A DNA stretch of 64,000 nt, taken from Mycobacterium sp. DL99. Lineage in GTDB: Bacteria; Actinomycetota; Actinomycetes; Mycobacteriales; Mycobacteriaceae. The DNA lies in NCBI RefSeq assembly GCF_004762045.1, contig NZ_SJOM01000007.1, positions 5,791,565-5,855,564 on the forward strand, given 5' to 3'. A model generated the notes under the pieces. It did not search any database and was not told where the DNA came from. It saw only the letters and a program-made list of their open reading frames with translations. How positions within the stretch are numbered: position 1 is the first letter of the stretch; every line of letters begins with the position of its first letter. Shown one piece after another: positions 34,544 through 44,067 of the stretch. A program made the translations under genes and the position numbers.

Positions 34544-35343
34544 TGGGGCGGGTCACCGGCAAGCGCGTGCTGATCACCGGCGCAGCACGCGGTATGGGCC
34601 GAAGCCACGCGATACGACTGGCCGAAGAGGGCGCCGACGTGATCCTCGTCGACATCTGCGAATCGCTGCTAGAGGTGGAGTATCCTCTGGCCACCCGCGA
34701 CGATCTGGACGAAACCGCCCGCCTCGTCAGGGAACTCGGCCGTCAGGCACTGGCCTATGTGGTCGACGTGCGCGACGGCGCAACATTGAGCGCCGCGGTC
34801 GCCGAGGGTGCGGCAGTGCTCGGCGGTCTGGACGCCTCCGTCGCCAACGCCGGGGTCCTGACCGCGGGCACCTGGGACACCACCACCGCGGAGCAATGGC
34901 GCACCGTCGTGGACGTGAACCTGATCGGCACGTGGAACACCTGCGCGGCCGCGCTGCCGCACCTGGTGGAACGCGGCGGCAGCCTGATCAATGTCAGTTC
35001 GGTGGCGGGGCTCAAGGGCTCACCGCTGCACACGCCCTACACGGCATCCAAACACGGCGTGGTCGGCCTCAGCCGCGCCCTGGCCAATGAGCTTGCCGCG
35101 GTGAACGTTCGGGTCAACACCGTGCACCCCACCGGAGTCGCCACCGGATTGCGTCCCGACAGCCTGCACACCCTGCTCCACGAGACCCGTCAAGACCTGG
35201 GGCCGATTTTCCAGAATGCGCTGCCGATCCAGATGACCGAGGCCCTGGACATCAGCAATGCGGTGCTGTTCCTGATCTCCGACGAAGCCCGGCACGTCAC
35301 CGGCCTGGAGTTCAAGGTCGACGCGGGGGTGACGATCCGATGA
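34543..35343 (+). CDS. Mycofactocin-coupled-type SDR oxidoreductase 2
   Basis: 266 residues from the ATG at 34543. It shares the motif LITGAARGMGRSHAIRLAEEG, the insert after DICESL and YTASKHGVVGLSRALANEL with its neighbour, but the two differ along most of their length, so it is not a recent duplicate. Likely an alcohol or hydroxy-steroid/terpenoid-type dehydrogenase. The stop overlaps the next gene (ATGA). Confidence 0.86.
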   Translation: MGRVTGKRVLITGAARGMGRSHAIRLAEEGADVILVDICESLLEVEYPLATRDDLDETARLVRELGRQALAYVVDVRDGATLSAAVAEGAAVLGGLDASVANAGVLTAGTWDTTTAEQWRTVVDVNLIGTWNTCAAALPHLVERGGSLINVSSVAGLKGSPLHTPYTASKHGVVGLSRALANELAAVNVRVNTVHPTGVATGLRPDSLHTLLHETRQDLGPIFQNALPIQMTEALDISNAVLFLISDEARHVTGLEFKVDAGVTIR

Positions 35344-36137
35344 CCGCATCCGATACCCGGACCGAGCGCGGCAGACGCGAGTTCGCCGAGGTGATGATGT
35401 TCGCGGCACCAGTAGACGAGAGTCCTGCGAGCGCCAACCTGATCGACTTCGTGTTCGCCGAGGTGTGGTCGCGCACTGCATTGAGCCGCCGGGACCGGCG
35501 ATTCGTCACGCTAGCGTGCGTCGCCGACGCCGACGCCGAAGACCCGCTGCGCGACCACGTTTACGCCGCACTCAACAGCGGCGACGTATCCATCGTCGAA
35601 ATGCGGGAAACCGTATTGCATTTCGCGGTGTACGCCGGGTGGCCCAAGGCCTCCCGGTTCAACATCATGGTCGACGAGCAGTGGGACCGCATCCACCGCG
35701 AACGCGGGCTGACACCGCCCGCGCCGGAGCCGCTCCTGCCACTGCCCACGCCGAGCGATCCGGAGGAGCGACTGGTCTGCGGGGAGCAGTCTTTCCGGGA
35801 CATCAACTGCATACCGTTCGCCCCGACCCGCGACAACCCGTACTCCGGGGCAGGCATCCTCAACTTCGTGTTCGGGGAGATGTGGCTGCGTCCCGGACTC
35901 GGCATGAAGGAACGCCGCCTGGTGACCGTCGCGTGCGTGGCGTTCCAGGACGCGCCGCTGCCGATCCTGAGCCACGTCTACGCCGCACTCAAGAGCCGTG
36001 ACGTGTCCTTCACCGAAATGGATGAGTTGGCCCTGCATTTTGCCGCTTACTACGGGTGGCCCAAGGCGGCGAACCTCAACCAGGTGATCGGTGAGCAGCA
36101 ACAGCGGGTGTTGCAGGAATGGGAAGCCGAGGCGTGA
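35340..36137 (+). CDS. Tandem carboxymuconolactone-decarboxylase-like protein
   Basis: 265 residues made of two similar halves: RRFVTLACVADADAEDPLRD followed by ETVLHFAVYAGWPKASRFN, and RRLVTVACVAFQDAPLPILS followed by ELALHFAAYYGWPKAANLN. This is the CMD/AhpD-like fold with an internal duplication. The AhpD Cys-x-x-Cys motif is absent, so a peroxidase role is unlikely; an isomerase, decarboxylase or binding role is possible. It is within the TetR-controlled operon between SDR 2 and the aldehyde dehydrogenase. Confidence 0.82.
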   Translation: MTASDTRTERGRREFAEVMMFAAPVDESPASANLIDFVFAEVWSRTALSRRDRRFVTLACVADADAEDPLRDHVYAALNSGDVSIVEMRETVLHFAVYAGWPKASRFNIMVDEQWDRIHRERGLTPPAPEPLLPLPTPSDPEERLVCGEQSFRDINCIPFAPTRDNPYSGAGILNFVFGEMWLRPGLGMKERRLVTVACVAFQDAPLPILSHVYAALKSRDVSFTEMDELALHFAAYYGWPKAANLNQVIGEQQQRVLQEWEAEA

Positions 36138-37534
36138 TCTTCGAGCACATCTACCCGGCCACCGGCCGGCCGAACGGGACCGTGACGCTGGCCGGCGCCG
36201 CCGAGATCGACGAAGCGGTCCAGGCAGCGGCCAAAGCGCAGCGGGAATGGGTCTCGCTGACCGTCGACCGGCGCCGCGACCTGCTGATCGACCTGGCCGA
36301 CGTGGTGCACGAGCACCTTGACGAGCTCGCGAAACTCAATGTGGCCGACTACGCGGTGCCGATCTCGTTCGCGGGCACCGCGGTGCTCCTCGAACGGTTC
36401 CTGCGGCATTTCGCCGGCTATGCGGACAAGCCGCACGGCGTGACCACACCCGTGGACGGGTCGTTCGACATCAATCTCGTCGAGCGTGAGCCCTACGGGG
36501 TCGTCGGTGTCATCGCTCCGTGGAACGGTGCCCTGGTCGTCACCGGATCCTGCGTCGCGCCGGCGCTGGCGGCCGGCAACGCCGTCGTCCTCAAGCCCTC
36601 CGAACTCGCGCCGTTCGCGGCGTTGCGCTTCGGCGAACTGTGCGCCGAGGCCGGACTGCCCGAGGGCTTGGTCACCGTTGTCCCGGCAGACGCCGAGGGC
36701 GGCGACGCCCTGGTACGTCATCCCGGTATCGGCAAGATCGCCTTCACCGGCGGAGGCGCGACCGCGCGCAAGGTATTACAGTCCGCCGCAACGAATCTCA
36801 CCCCAGTGGTCACCGAACTGGGCGGCAAATCGGCCAACCTCATCTTCGCCGACGCGGACCTGGACCTTGCCGCCGCCCTGTCAGCCCACCAAGGGCCGCT
36901 CATGCAATCGGGGCAGAGCTGCGCGTGCGCGAGCCGGATACTGGTCGACGACTCCGTTTACGACGAGTTCCTGGAGAAGTTCCTGGGCGTCGTCGGCGCG
37001 GCCCGAATCGGGGACCCGATGGATCCGGCGACCTCCTTCGGGCCGGTGATCAGCCGAGCCGCCGCCGAGCGGATCCTGGCCGCCGTGGACGCCGCGACGA
37101 CCACGGGAGCAGGCGAATTGTTGTTGGGCGGCAAGCGGGTTGATGACGCCCGGGTCTCCGGCGAGCTGTCCGGCGGTTACTACATCGAACCAACCGTGTT
37201 CGGCGATGTGGACAACTCTTCGGAGCTGGCCCAGCTGGAGACCTTCGGGCCGGTGGTCTCGGTGATGCGGTTCCGCGACGAGGACGAGGCGGTCCGGATC
37301 GCCAATGACACCCCATACGGGCTGAACGCCTTCGTCCAAACAACGGACCTCAACCGTGCGCACCGAGTGGCCCGCCGGCTCGAGTCCGGGTCGGTGTGGA
37401 TCAACCAGTTCAGCCAGATCTCGCCGCAGGGGCCGTACGGCGGCTACAAGGAGAGCGGCTCAGGACGCACCGGCGGTATCGAAGGCCTCCACGAGTTCCA
37501 ACAGGTGAAGAACATCCGGATCGCTGTGCGCTGA
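36134..37534 (+). CDS. Aldehyde dehydrogenase (NAD(P)-dependent)
   Basis: 466 residues from a GTG in the preceding stop (GTGA); an ATG at 36119 is an alternative. ALDH superfamily elements: VIAPWNGALVVTGS, the glutamate in VTELGGKSANLIFADADLD, the nucleophilic cysteine in SGQSCACASRILV, and late QLETFGPVVSVMRF. It should oxidise the aldehyde produced by the SDRs of the same operon to an acid. Confidence 0.88.
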   Translation: MIFEHIYPATGRPNGTVTLAGAAEIDEAVQAAAKAQREWVSLTVDRRRDLLIDLADVVHEHLDELAKLNVADYAVPISFAGTAVLLERFLRHFAGYADKPHGVTTPVDGSFDINLVEREPYGVVGVIAPWNGALVVTGSCVAPALAAGNAVVLKPSELAPFAALRFGELCAEAGLPEGLVTVVPADAEGGDALVRHPGIGKIAFTGGGATARKVLQSAATNLTPVVTELGGKSANLIFADADLDLAAALSAHQGPLMQSGQSCACASRILVDDSVYDEFLEKFLGVVGAARIGDPMDPATSFGPVISRAAAERILAAVDAATTTGAGELLLGGKRVDDARVSGELSGGYYIEPTVFGDVDNSSELAQLETFGPVVSVMRFRDEDEAVRIANDTPYGLNAFVQTTDLNRAHRVARRLESGSVWINQFSQISPQGPYGGYKESGSGRTGGIEGLHEFQQVKNIRIAVR

Positions 37535-37618
37535 TTTCCCGGTTTCGGTTGACGTGAGCCAGACAACACTCCACAATAACCGTCATGTTCGGTCAGAAAT
37601 CCACATCGACGGTCAGCC

Positions 37619-38398
37619 GTGCTGCCGGTTGAGCGTCATGAGGCGATCGTCGAGGCGGTAGGTACGGAGCAGGCGATCAGTACGGACGAACTCGTCCGCC
37701 GCCTCGGGGTATCAGCCGAGACCGTCCGCCGCGACCTGGCTTTTCTCGAAGAACGCGGCGCCCTGCGCCGGGTCCACGGCGGCGCCGCCGCGGTTGCCGA
37801 CCACCGCCCGATCGAGCCCTCCTACTCCGAGCGCACGATGATCCGCCACCAGGCGAAAGCCCAGCTGGCCCGGGTGGCCGCGGGCCTGCTCGAGAACGGG
37901 CAGACCGTGATCATCGATATCGGGACCACCGCCGTCGCCGTCGCCCATGCCATCCCCCGCGGGTTCACCGGCACCGTGATCACCCCGTCACTGCCCGTCG
38001 CGGTGGAGCTGGCCGACCGCCCCGGAATCGAGTTGCTGCTGGCCGGCGGACGAGTCCGGGCCGGTGACCTGGCCTGCTCGAACGCACACACCAAGTCCTT
38101 CTTCAACGATGTCTACGCCGATATCGCACTGCTCGGGTCCGGCGGCGTGGACGCCGCGGCCGGGCTCACCGACTTTCATCTCGACGAGATCGACGTGCGC
38201 CGCACGATCATCGCCAACAGCGCGCGCAGCTTCATCCTGGCCGACTCCTCCAAGCTCGGACAGGTAGCGCCCTACCGGGTGTGCGATCTGAGCGCCGTCA
38301 ACGGACTGATCACCGACCAGAACACCGACCTGGCCGTTGCAGCGGCTTTCGCGGAGACGGGAGGTGTGGTCATGCCGGCGCGTCCGGCAAGCGCCTGA
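37619..38398 (+). CDS. DeoR-family (GlpR-like) regulator
   Basis: 259 residues from a GTG. N-terminal DeoR HTH (STDELVRRLGVSAETVRRDLAFLEERGALRRVHGGA) and the C-terminal sugar-phosphate sensor domain (IDIGTTAVAVAHAI; LLAGGRVRAGDL; FNDVYADIALLGSGGVD). DeoR regulators of this type respond to phosphorylated sugars or polyols. It precedes a permease, a kinase and two flavoproteins on the same strand and is their likely regulator, although a hairpin separates it from them. Confidence 0.87.
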   Translation: MLPVERHEAIVEAVGTEQAISTDELVRRLGVSAETVRRDLAFLEERGALRRVHGGAAAVADHRPIEPSYSERTMIRHQAKAQLARVAAGLLENGQTVIIDIGTTAVAVAHAIPRGFTGTVITPSLPVAVELADRPGIELLLAGGRVRAGDLACSNAHTKSFFNDVYADIALLGSGGVDAAAGLTDFHLDEIDVRRTIIANSARSFILADSSKLGQVAPYRVCDLSAVNGLITDQNTDLAVAAAFAETGGVVMPARPASA

Positions 38399-38405
38399 AA
38401 CGGGT

Positions 38406-38431
38406 GCGGGCGACGTTGCAGCGTCGCCCGC
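38406..38431. terminator. Hairpin between deoR-like gene and permease
   Basis: GCGGGCGACG and CGTCGCCCGC form a perfect 10-bp stem with a TTGCAG loop, eight bases after the regulator stop. It could terminate or attenuate transcription so that the permease operon needs its own promoter. Confidence 0.6.
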
Positions 38432-38484
38432 GGACCGAGCTCAACTTTCGCGAAACAGTCAAATTCCCTCAGAAAGCCCGATCG

Positions 38485-40008
38485 ATGCCCAATTCTTCCA
38501 CACCGCCCACCCCGAAAAGCGGCGCCGAAAACGTCTCGGCGTACGGCTACACCGAGACCCTGGAACGCGGCACCGGCAAGTTCGCCTCGTTCGCCGTGGC
38601 CTTCGCGTTCGTCTCGATCGCCACCGGAATCTTCACCACCTATGGCAGCGTGCTCAACAGCTCCGGCCCCATGGGCATCTGGACGTGGCCGTTCGTCATC
38701 GTCGGACAGGTCGCGGTGGCGCTGCTGCTCGGCTCGCTGGCCGCCCGCATCCCGGTGACCGGCTACGCCTACCAGTGGGTGTCACGGCTGGCCAACCCCA
38801 TCCTCGGCTGGATCACCGGCTGGATCTCCTTCACCTTCTTGGCGATCGTGGTGGTCGCGGTGGACTACACCGTCGCCGCCACCGTGGTGCCCGCACTGTT
38901 CGATTTCACCGGCACCCCCGCGACCTCATTCCTGATCACCGCCGGAGTGCTGCTGCTGCAGGCATTGCTGGTCGGGTTGTCGACCAAGTGGACCGAGCGG
39001 GTCAACAACTTCGCCGTCACCGCCGAGCTGATCGGGATGGTCGCCCTGGTGGTCCTGCTGTTCATCGTCGGCGTGATCGCGCACAAGCTCTCGGTCGGCA
39101 ATCTGTTCTCCCGCGGCGACATCCCGGCCGAGGGTTACTGGAGCTTCGGCACTGCCACCTCGGTGGGCCCGTGGATGCTCGGCTTCCTGCTCGGCGCCTT
39201 CACCATCGTCGGTTTCGAGTCGGCCGCCAACCTCGCCGAAGAGACCAAGAATCCCGAAATCGTTGTGCCACGGGCAATGTGGCAGGCCGTGCTGGCCTCG
39301 GGCGTGCTCGGCTTCCTGTTCCTGTTGGTAGTGACCGCTGCTGTCAACGATCCGACCACGCTGGCCCAGTCGGGTACTCCGATCGCCGACGTGATCCGCG
39401 ACATCCTGGGCTCCTTCGTCGGCACCGCGCTGCTCGTGCTGGTGGCAATCGCGATCTTCGCCTGCGGGCTGGTGATCCTGATGAGCGGTGTGCGTCTGGT
39501 CTGGGCGATGTCGCGGGATCAGCGTTTCCCGGGATGGCAGGTACTGCACAAGGTTTCGCCGCGGTTCCGCACCCCTGCGAACGCCACCGTCTTCATGGCA
39601 GCCACCTCGGCCGTGATCCTCGGAATCTTCTCCACCAGCACCGACGCGCTGTTCAAGCTGTTCTCCGCCGCGACGCTGCTCCCCGCCACCATCTACGCGA
39701 TCACCGTCGCCCTCTACATCGCTACCCGCAAGAAGCTGCCCCCGAGCGCCGGCTTCAAACTGGGCCGCTGGGAGATCCCGGTCCTGGCTGTCGCGGTGGT
39801 GTGGCTGGTGTTCGTCCTCTCCCTGTTCCGCGACGCGTCCTTCAAGGACCCCTGGCTGTACGTGCTCGTGATGGTGGCCATCGGTGCCGTGTACCTCGGC
39901 TACCTGCTGATCACCCGCGGCAAGGACGGGCTCAAGATGCCCGCGATGGCCTCGATCGACGCCGAACTGGACCATGTCGCAGGCGATACCGAGGATGCCG
40001 TGAAATGA
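38485..40008 (+). CDS. APC-family permease
   Basis: 507 residues from ATG 38485. Amino acid-polyamine-organocation permease: an N-terminal segment FAVAFAFVSIATGIFTTYGSVLNSSGP, then G-rich TM1-type and TM6 (LGAFTIVGFESAANLAEETKNPE) characteristic of the family, 12 hydrophobic stretches and a hydrophilic tail. APC carriers normally move amino acids or amines (for example ethanolamine), which contrasts with the glycerol-type enzymes that follow. Overlaps the kinase gene (ATGA). Confidence 0.87.
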   Translation: MPNSSTPPTPKSGAENVSAYGYTETLERGTGKFASFAVAFAFVSIATGIFTTYGSVLNSSGPMGIWTWPFVIVGQVAVALLLGSLAARIPVTGYAYQWVSRLANPILGWITGWISFTFLAIVVVAVDYTVAATVVPALFDFTGTPATSFLITAGVLLLQALLVGLSTKWTERVNNFAVTAELIGMVALVVLLFIVGVIAHKLSVGNLFSRGDIPAEGYWSFGTATSVGPWMLGFLLGAFTIVGFESAANLAEETKNPEIVVPRAMWQAVLASGVLGFLFLLVVTAAVNDPTTLAQSGTPIADVIRDILGSFVGTALLVLVAIAIFACGLVILMSGVRLVWAMSRDQRFPGWQVLHKVSPRFRTPANATVFMAATSAVILGIFSTSTDALFKLFSAATLLPATIYAITVALYIATRKKLPPSAGFKLGRWEIPVLAVAVVWLVFVLSLFRDASFKDPWLYVLVMVAIGAVYLGYLLITRGKDGLKMPAMASIDAELDHVAGDTEDAVK

Positions 40009-41435
40009 CGGTACTGGCCATCGACCAAGGCACCTCAGGCACCAAGGCGATCGTTGTCGATCCCCAAGATGGCGTTGTAGGCATTGCCGAGGTCGCTGTC
40101 CACCCGCGTTACCTCGACGGCGGCGGCGTCGAGCAGGACCCGGCAGAACTGCTGGAGTCCGTGCTCGGCGCCGGACGCGCCGCACTCGAGCAGGCGGGCC
40201 GCCCTGTCGACGCGGTTTCGCTGGCGAACCAGGGCGAGACCGTACTGGCCTGGGATCCCGGCACCGGAAAGCCGCTGACCCAGGCCATCGTGTGGCAGGA
40301 CCGCCGGGCCGAGGCCCTGTGTGCCGATCTCGGCGGGCATGCCGACATGGTCGCCGCCCGAACCGGATTGGTGCTCGACCCCTACTTCTCGGCGCCGAAG
40401 ATGGCGTGGCTGCGCCGCAACATGGGAGCGGCGGCAGGCAGTGTCGTAACAACGTCCGACACCTGGCTGCTGCACCAGCTCACCGGCGAGTTCGTTACCG
40501 ACGCCACCACAGCGAGCCGCTCGGCGGCCGTGGAATTGGGCGCCCGGGACTGGAGCCACGAGTTGCTCGCGTTGTTCGGCCTGGACAGCGAACGTCTACC
40601 CCGCATCGCCGCCAACGACGAGATCATCGGCACCACATCGGCTTTCGGCGCGGATATCCCGGTCGGCGGCATCGTGGTGGACCAGCAGGCCGCGCTGCTG
40701 GCCGAGGCGTGCCTCGAACCGGGCATGGCCAAGTGCACATTCGGCACCGGTGCGTTCCTGCTGTCGAACACCGGGACCATCCCGGTGCGTTCCACCACGG
40801 GCCTGACCTCCTCGGTGGCATGGCGGGTCGGCGGTATCGACTCGTTCTGCATCGACGGCCAGGTCTACACCGCGGCATCAGCCGTCAAATGGCTCACCTC
40901 GCTCGGCGTGATCAGCGGGGCCGCAGAGATGGACGACATCGCCGAAGCCGACAATGCGGGAGTGCTGTGCGTGCCCGCGCTGGCCGGTCTGGCCGCACCA
41001 TGGTGGAAATCGCAAGCCACCGCGACGATCTCGGGCATGACCCTGTCCACCGGACGGGGGCACATCGTGCTGGCGGTACTGCAGGGTATCGCCGCACAGG
41101 TCGCCGAGCTGGTGTCGGCGATCGACGCCGACGCACCACCTCTGACCCGGCTGCGGGCCGACGGCGGGCTCACCCAGTCAGGAGTGCTGATGCAGGCCTG
41201 CGCCGACATCCTGCAGGTGCCCGTCGATGTGTATCCCTCGGCGCACGCCACCGCGTTGGGCGCCGCTGCGCTGGCGCGGCTCAGCCTGTCCCCCGACAAG
41301 TCCGTGTCCGACGTCGTCACCGACTGGACCCCGTCGGCCAGCTACGAACCCCGATGGAATCCGGCGCGCGCCGCCGAATTCCGCTCGGCCTGGCGACGGC
41401 TGGCCGAAACCACGTACCACCAGGAGAATTCATGA
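40005..41435 (+). CDS. FGGY-family carbohydrate kinase (glycerol-kinase-like)
   Basis: 476 residues. LAIDQGTSGTKAIVVD is the ATP-phosphate-binding start; QAIVWQDRRAEA is the typical glycerol-kinase-like sugar contact; KCTFGTGAFLLSNTG and LRADGGLTQSGVLMQACADIL are the FGGY signatures. It should phosphorylate a polyol or ketose. The WQDRR motif and following GlpA-like enzyme favour glycerol or a close analogue. ATGA overlaps at both ends show strict co-translation. Confidence 0.87.
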   Translation: MTVLAIDQGTSGTKAIVVDPQDGVVGIAEVAVHPRYLDGGGVEQDPAELLESVLGAGRAALEQAGRPVDAVSLANQGETVLAWDPGTGKPLTQAIVWQDRRAEALCADLGGHADMVAARTGLVLDPYFSAPKMAWLRRNMGAAAGSVVTTSDTWLLHQLTGEFVTDATTASRSAAVELGARDWSHELLALFGLDSERLPRIAANDEIIGTTSAFGADIPVGGIVVDQQAALLAEACLEPGMAKCTFGTGAFLLSNTGTIPVRSTTGLTSSVAWRVGGIDSFCIDGQVYTAASAVKWLTSLGVISGAAEMDDIAEADNAGVLCVPALAGLAAPWWKSQATATISGMTLSTGRGHIVLAVLQGIAAQVAELVSAIDADAPPLTRLRADGGLTQSGVLMQACADILQVPVDVYPSAHATALGAAALARLSLSPDKSVSDVVTDWTPSASYEPRWNPARAAEFRSAWRRLAETTYHQENS

Positions 41436-42832
41436 ACACCCCGACCTCCGACGGCTTCGACGTCGTGGTCATCGGAGCCGGCATCGTCGGCTCGGCCATA
41501 GCGCGCGAGCTGTCCGGACACCAACTGTCCGTCGCCCTGCTCGAATCCCGCGACGACGTCGGCGACGGCACCAGCAAGGCCAACACCGCGATCCTGCACA
41601 CCGGATTCGACGCCAAACCCGGCACGCTGGAATCCACCATGGTCAGCCGCGGCTATCAGCTGCTGTCCGACTACGCGAAGCACACCGGGATCCCCGTCGA
41701 GCACACCGGGGCGATCCTGGTGGCCTGGGACGGCGAACAGCTCGATGCCCTACCGGGATTGAAGGAGAAGGCCGAGGCCAACGGGTATCACCAGTGCGAG
41801 CTGGTCGATTCCGCGGCCGTGTACGCCGCGGTCCCCGAACTGGGGCCGGGCGCACTCGGCGGGCTCACCGTGCCCGACGAGTCGATCATCTGCACCTGGA
41901 CGGTCAACCTGGCGCTGGCCACCGATGCCGTCAACCGGGGCACCACCCTGCTGACGAATCACCGGGTCGAGCGCGTCGAAACCGACGCCGAGGGCACCAC
42001 ACTGCACACCTCCGGCGGCACCGTGCGTGCCCGATGGGTGGTCAACGCGGCCGGGCTGGGCGCCGACGTCATCGACAACCTGTTCGGCTTCTCACGATTC
42101 ACCGTCACCCCACGCCGCGGTGAACTCATCGTCTACGACAAGCTGGCCCGGCCGTTGGTCAACAAGATCGTGCTGCCGGTGCCGACATCGCGCGGCAAGG
42201 GTGTTCTGGTCAGCCCCACCATCTACGGCAACGTGATGCTCGGTCCCACCTCGGAGGACCTGACCGACCGCACCGCGACCGGCACCTCGGAGACCGGATT
42301 CGAATTCCTCTTGGAGAAGGGCCGCGCGCTGATGCCGCGGTTGCTCGACGAGGAGGTCACCGCGACCTACGCCGGGCTGCGGGCGGCGATCGACCACGGC
42401 GACTACCTGATCGAGGCCGATCCGGCGCAGCACTACCTTCTCGTCGGCGGCATCCGTTCCACCGGCCTGACCGCGGGCATGGCGATCGCGGAATACGCTC
42501 GCGGTCAACTGGTCTCGGCCGGCCTGGAGCTGACCCCGACCGACGATCTGCCCGATCCGCCGCAGATGCCCAACCTCGGCGAGGCATTCCCCCGTCCCTA
42601 TCAACAGGCCGAGAAGATCGCCGCCGACCCCGCCTACGGCCGGATCGTGTGCTTCTGCGAACGGGTCACCGAAGGTGAGCTGCGCGATGCCTGCCATTCC
42701 GTCATCCCACCCGCGGCCCTGGAAGGCCTGCGACGACGCACCCGCGTGATGAACGGCCGCTGCCAGGCATTCTTCTGCGGCGCCGAGGTGCAGTCGGTCT
42801 TCGAACGGGAATCTCAGGAGAACAGCCAGTGA
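41432..42832 (+). CDS. GlpA-like FAD oxidoreductase with C-terminal [2Fe-2S] domain
   Basis: 466 residues. FAD-binding VVIGAGIVGSAIARELS at 12-28, DAO/GlpD-like body (HTGFDAKPGTLESTM; RRGELIVYD), and a C-terminal BFD-like domain with Cys407, Cys409, Cys444 and Cys449 (VCFCER...GRCQAFFCG). Such proteins are the catalytic subunit of GlpA/GlpO-type glycerol-3-phosphate dehydrogenases that pass electrons to a partner flavoprotein. The partner is the next gene, overlapping by GTGA. Confidence 0.87.
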   Translation: MNTPTSDGFDVVVIGAGIVGSAIARELSGHQLSVALLESRDDVGDGTSKANTAILHTGFDAKPGTLESTMVSRGYQLLSDYAKHTGIPVEHTGAILVAWDGEQLDALPGLKEKAEANGYHQCELVDSAAVYAAVPELGPGALGGLTVPDESIICTWTVNLALATDAVNRGTTLLTNHRVERVETDAEGTTLHTSGGTVRARWVVNAAGLGADVIDNLFGFSRFTVTPRRGELIVYDKLARPLVNKIVLPVPTSRGKGVLVSPTIYGNVMLGPTSEDLTDRTATGTSETGFEFLLEKGRALMPRLLDEEVTATYAGLRAAIDHGDYLIEADPAQHYLLVGGIRSTGLTAGMAIAEYARGQLVSAGLELTPTDDLPDPPQMPNLGEAFPRPYQQAEKIAADPAYGRIVCFCERVTEGELRDACHSVIPPAALEGLRRRTRVMNGRCQAFFCGAEVQSVFERESQENSQ

Positions 42833-44067
42833 GCACCTACGACGTCGCGATCATCGGCGGTGGGCCCGCGGGCCTGACCGCCGCCGCCGAGCTGACCCGC
42901 GGATCGGGTCTGAATGTGGTTGTGCTGGAGCGCGAATCCGAGGCCGGCGGCATCCCGCGGCACAGTGACCACCCGGGCTACGGCATCCGCGATATGAAGA
43001 CCTTCATCGGCGGGCCGGCCTACGCACGTCGCCTGGTCCGCGAGTCCGCGGCGGCCGGGGCCGAGATCCGTACCAGCACCATGGTCACCGGCTGGGCCGG
43101 CGACAGGTCGCTCGAGCTCACCTCGCCCGCAGGCCGCGAATGCCTCGACGCACGTGCGGTTGTCCTGGCCACCGGTGCCCGCGAGCGGGCCCGCCCGGCC
43201 CGGATGATCCCCGGCGACCGGCCCGGTGGCATCTACACCACCGGGCAGCTGCAGAACACCGTGCACCTGCAGCACCGGAGCGTGGGCAAGCGCGCCGTCA
43301 TCGTCGGAGCCGAACTGGTCAGCTACTCGGCGGTGCTCACCCTCAAGCACGCCGGATGCGAAATCGCTTTGATGACAACCGAATACCCGTCACCCGAGTC
43401 CTACGCGATGTTCAACATCGCCGGCCGCACCCCGCTGATGGGTGTCGAGGTCGCCACCACCACCCGGGTGACCCGCATCATCGGCAAGGGCATCGTCGTG
43501 GGCATCGAGGTCGAGAACACGCGGACCGGGCAACGACGCATCGTGGCCTGCGACACCGTGGTCTTCACCGGCGACTGGATTCCCGACCACGAACTGGCCC
43601 GGTCCGCCGGGCTCGACATGGACCCGAGCAGCCTGGGGCCCGTCGTCGACACCGCGTTGCGGACCAGCCGCGACGGGGTGTTCGCGATCGGCAATCTGCT
43701 ACACCCGGTGGATACCGCCGACATCGCCGCGCTCGACGGCCGTCACGTGGCCGCACAGGTGCGTCGCTACCTCGACGGCGCGCCCACCCCGGAGCAGGCG
43801 ATCCGCATCGAGGCCGCAGCCCCGCTGCGCTGGGTCGCGCCCGGTCTGCTGCGGCCCGGCGATCCCGCGCCCGCCCGGCACCGGCTGCTGCTGTGGACCG
43901 ACACCCTGGTCCGCATCCCGAAAGTGGTTGCGCGCCAGGATGGAAAGGTCATCGGACGCAAGACCCTGCCGTGGCCGGCCTCGCCGGGCCGGGTGTTCCG
44001 GGTGCCGTCGAGCATCCTCGACGCGGTCGATCACCGCGGCGGACCGGTCAGCCTTTCACTGGGGTGA
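42829..44067 (+). CDS. NAD(P)/FAD-type oxidoreductase, partner of the GlpA-like enzyme
   Basis: 412 residues from a GTG. VAIIGGGPAGLTAAAEL is the FAD site, VVLATGARERARPARMIPG and RAVIVGAELVSYSAVLTLKHAG the second nucleotide-binding part, and GVFAIGNLLHPVDTADIAALDGR the FAD-closing motif. It resembles the pyridine-nucleotide-disulphide-type subunit found beside GlpA/GlpK in Thermotoga-type glp operons and the HcnB/OoxA family. Probably the electron-transfer subunit. It ends 20 bases inside the convergent P450 gene. Confidence 0.83.
   Translation: MSTYDVAIIGGGPAGLTAAAELTRGSGLNVVVLERESEAGGIPRHSDHPGYGIRDMKTFIGGPAYARRLVRESAAAGAEIRTSTMVTGWAGDRSLELTSPAGRECLDARAVVLATGARERARPARMIPGDRPGGIYTTGQLQNTVHLQHRSVGKRAVIVGAELVSYSAVLTLKHAGCEIALMTTEYPSPESYAMFNIAGRTPLMGVEVATTTRVTRIIGKGIVVGIEVENTRTGQRRIVACDTVVFTGDWIPDHELARSAGLDMDPSSLGPVVDTALRTSRDGVFAIGNLLHPVDTADIAALDGRHVAAQVRRYLDGAPTPEQAIRIEAAAPLRWVAPGLLRPGDPAPARHRLLLWTDTLVRIPKVVARQDGKVIGRKTLPWPASPGRVFRVPSSILDAVDHRGGPVSLSLG

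Noticed and set aside
33713..35343. Recent tandem duplication of one SDR gene
   Set aside because: The two proteins share only family motifs and differ along most of their length, so they are old paralogues.
38337..41435. A 1032-codon open frame spanning the permease and kinase
   Set aside because: Only the part from 40005 is a gene; the first half is an out-of-frame shadow of the APC permease.
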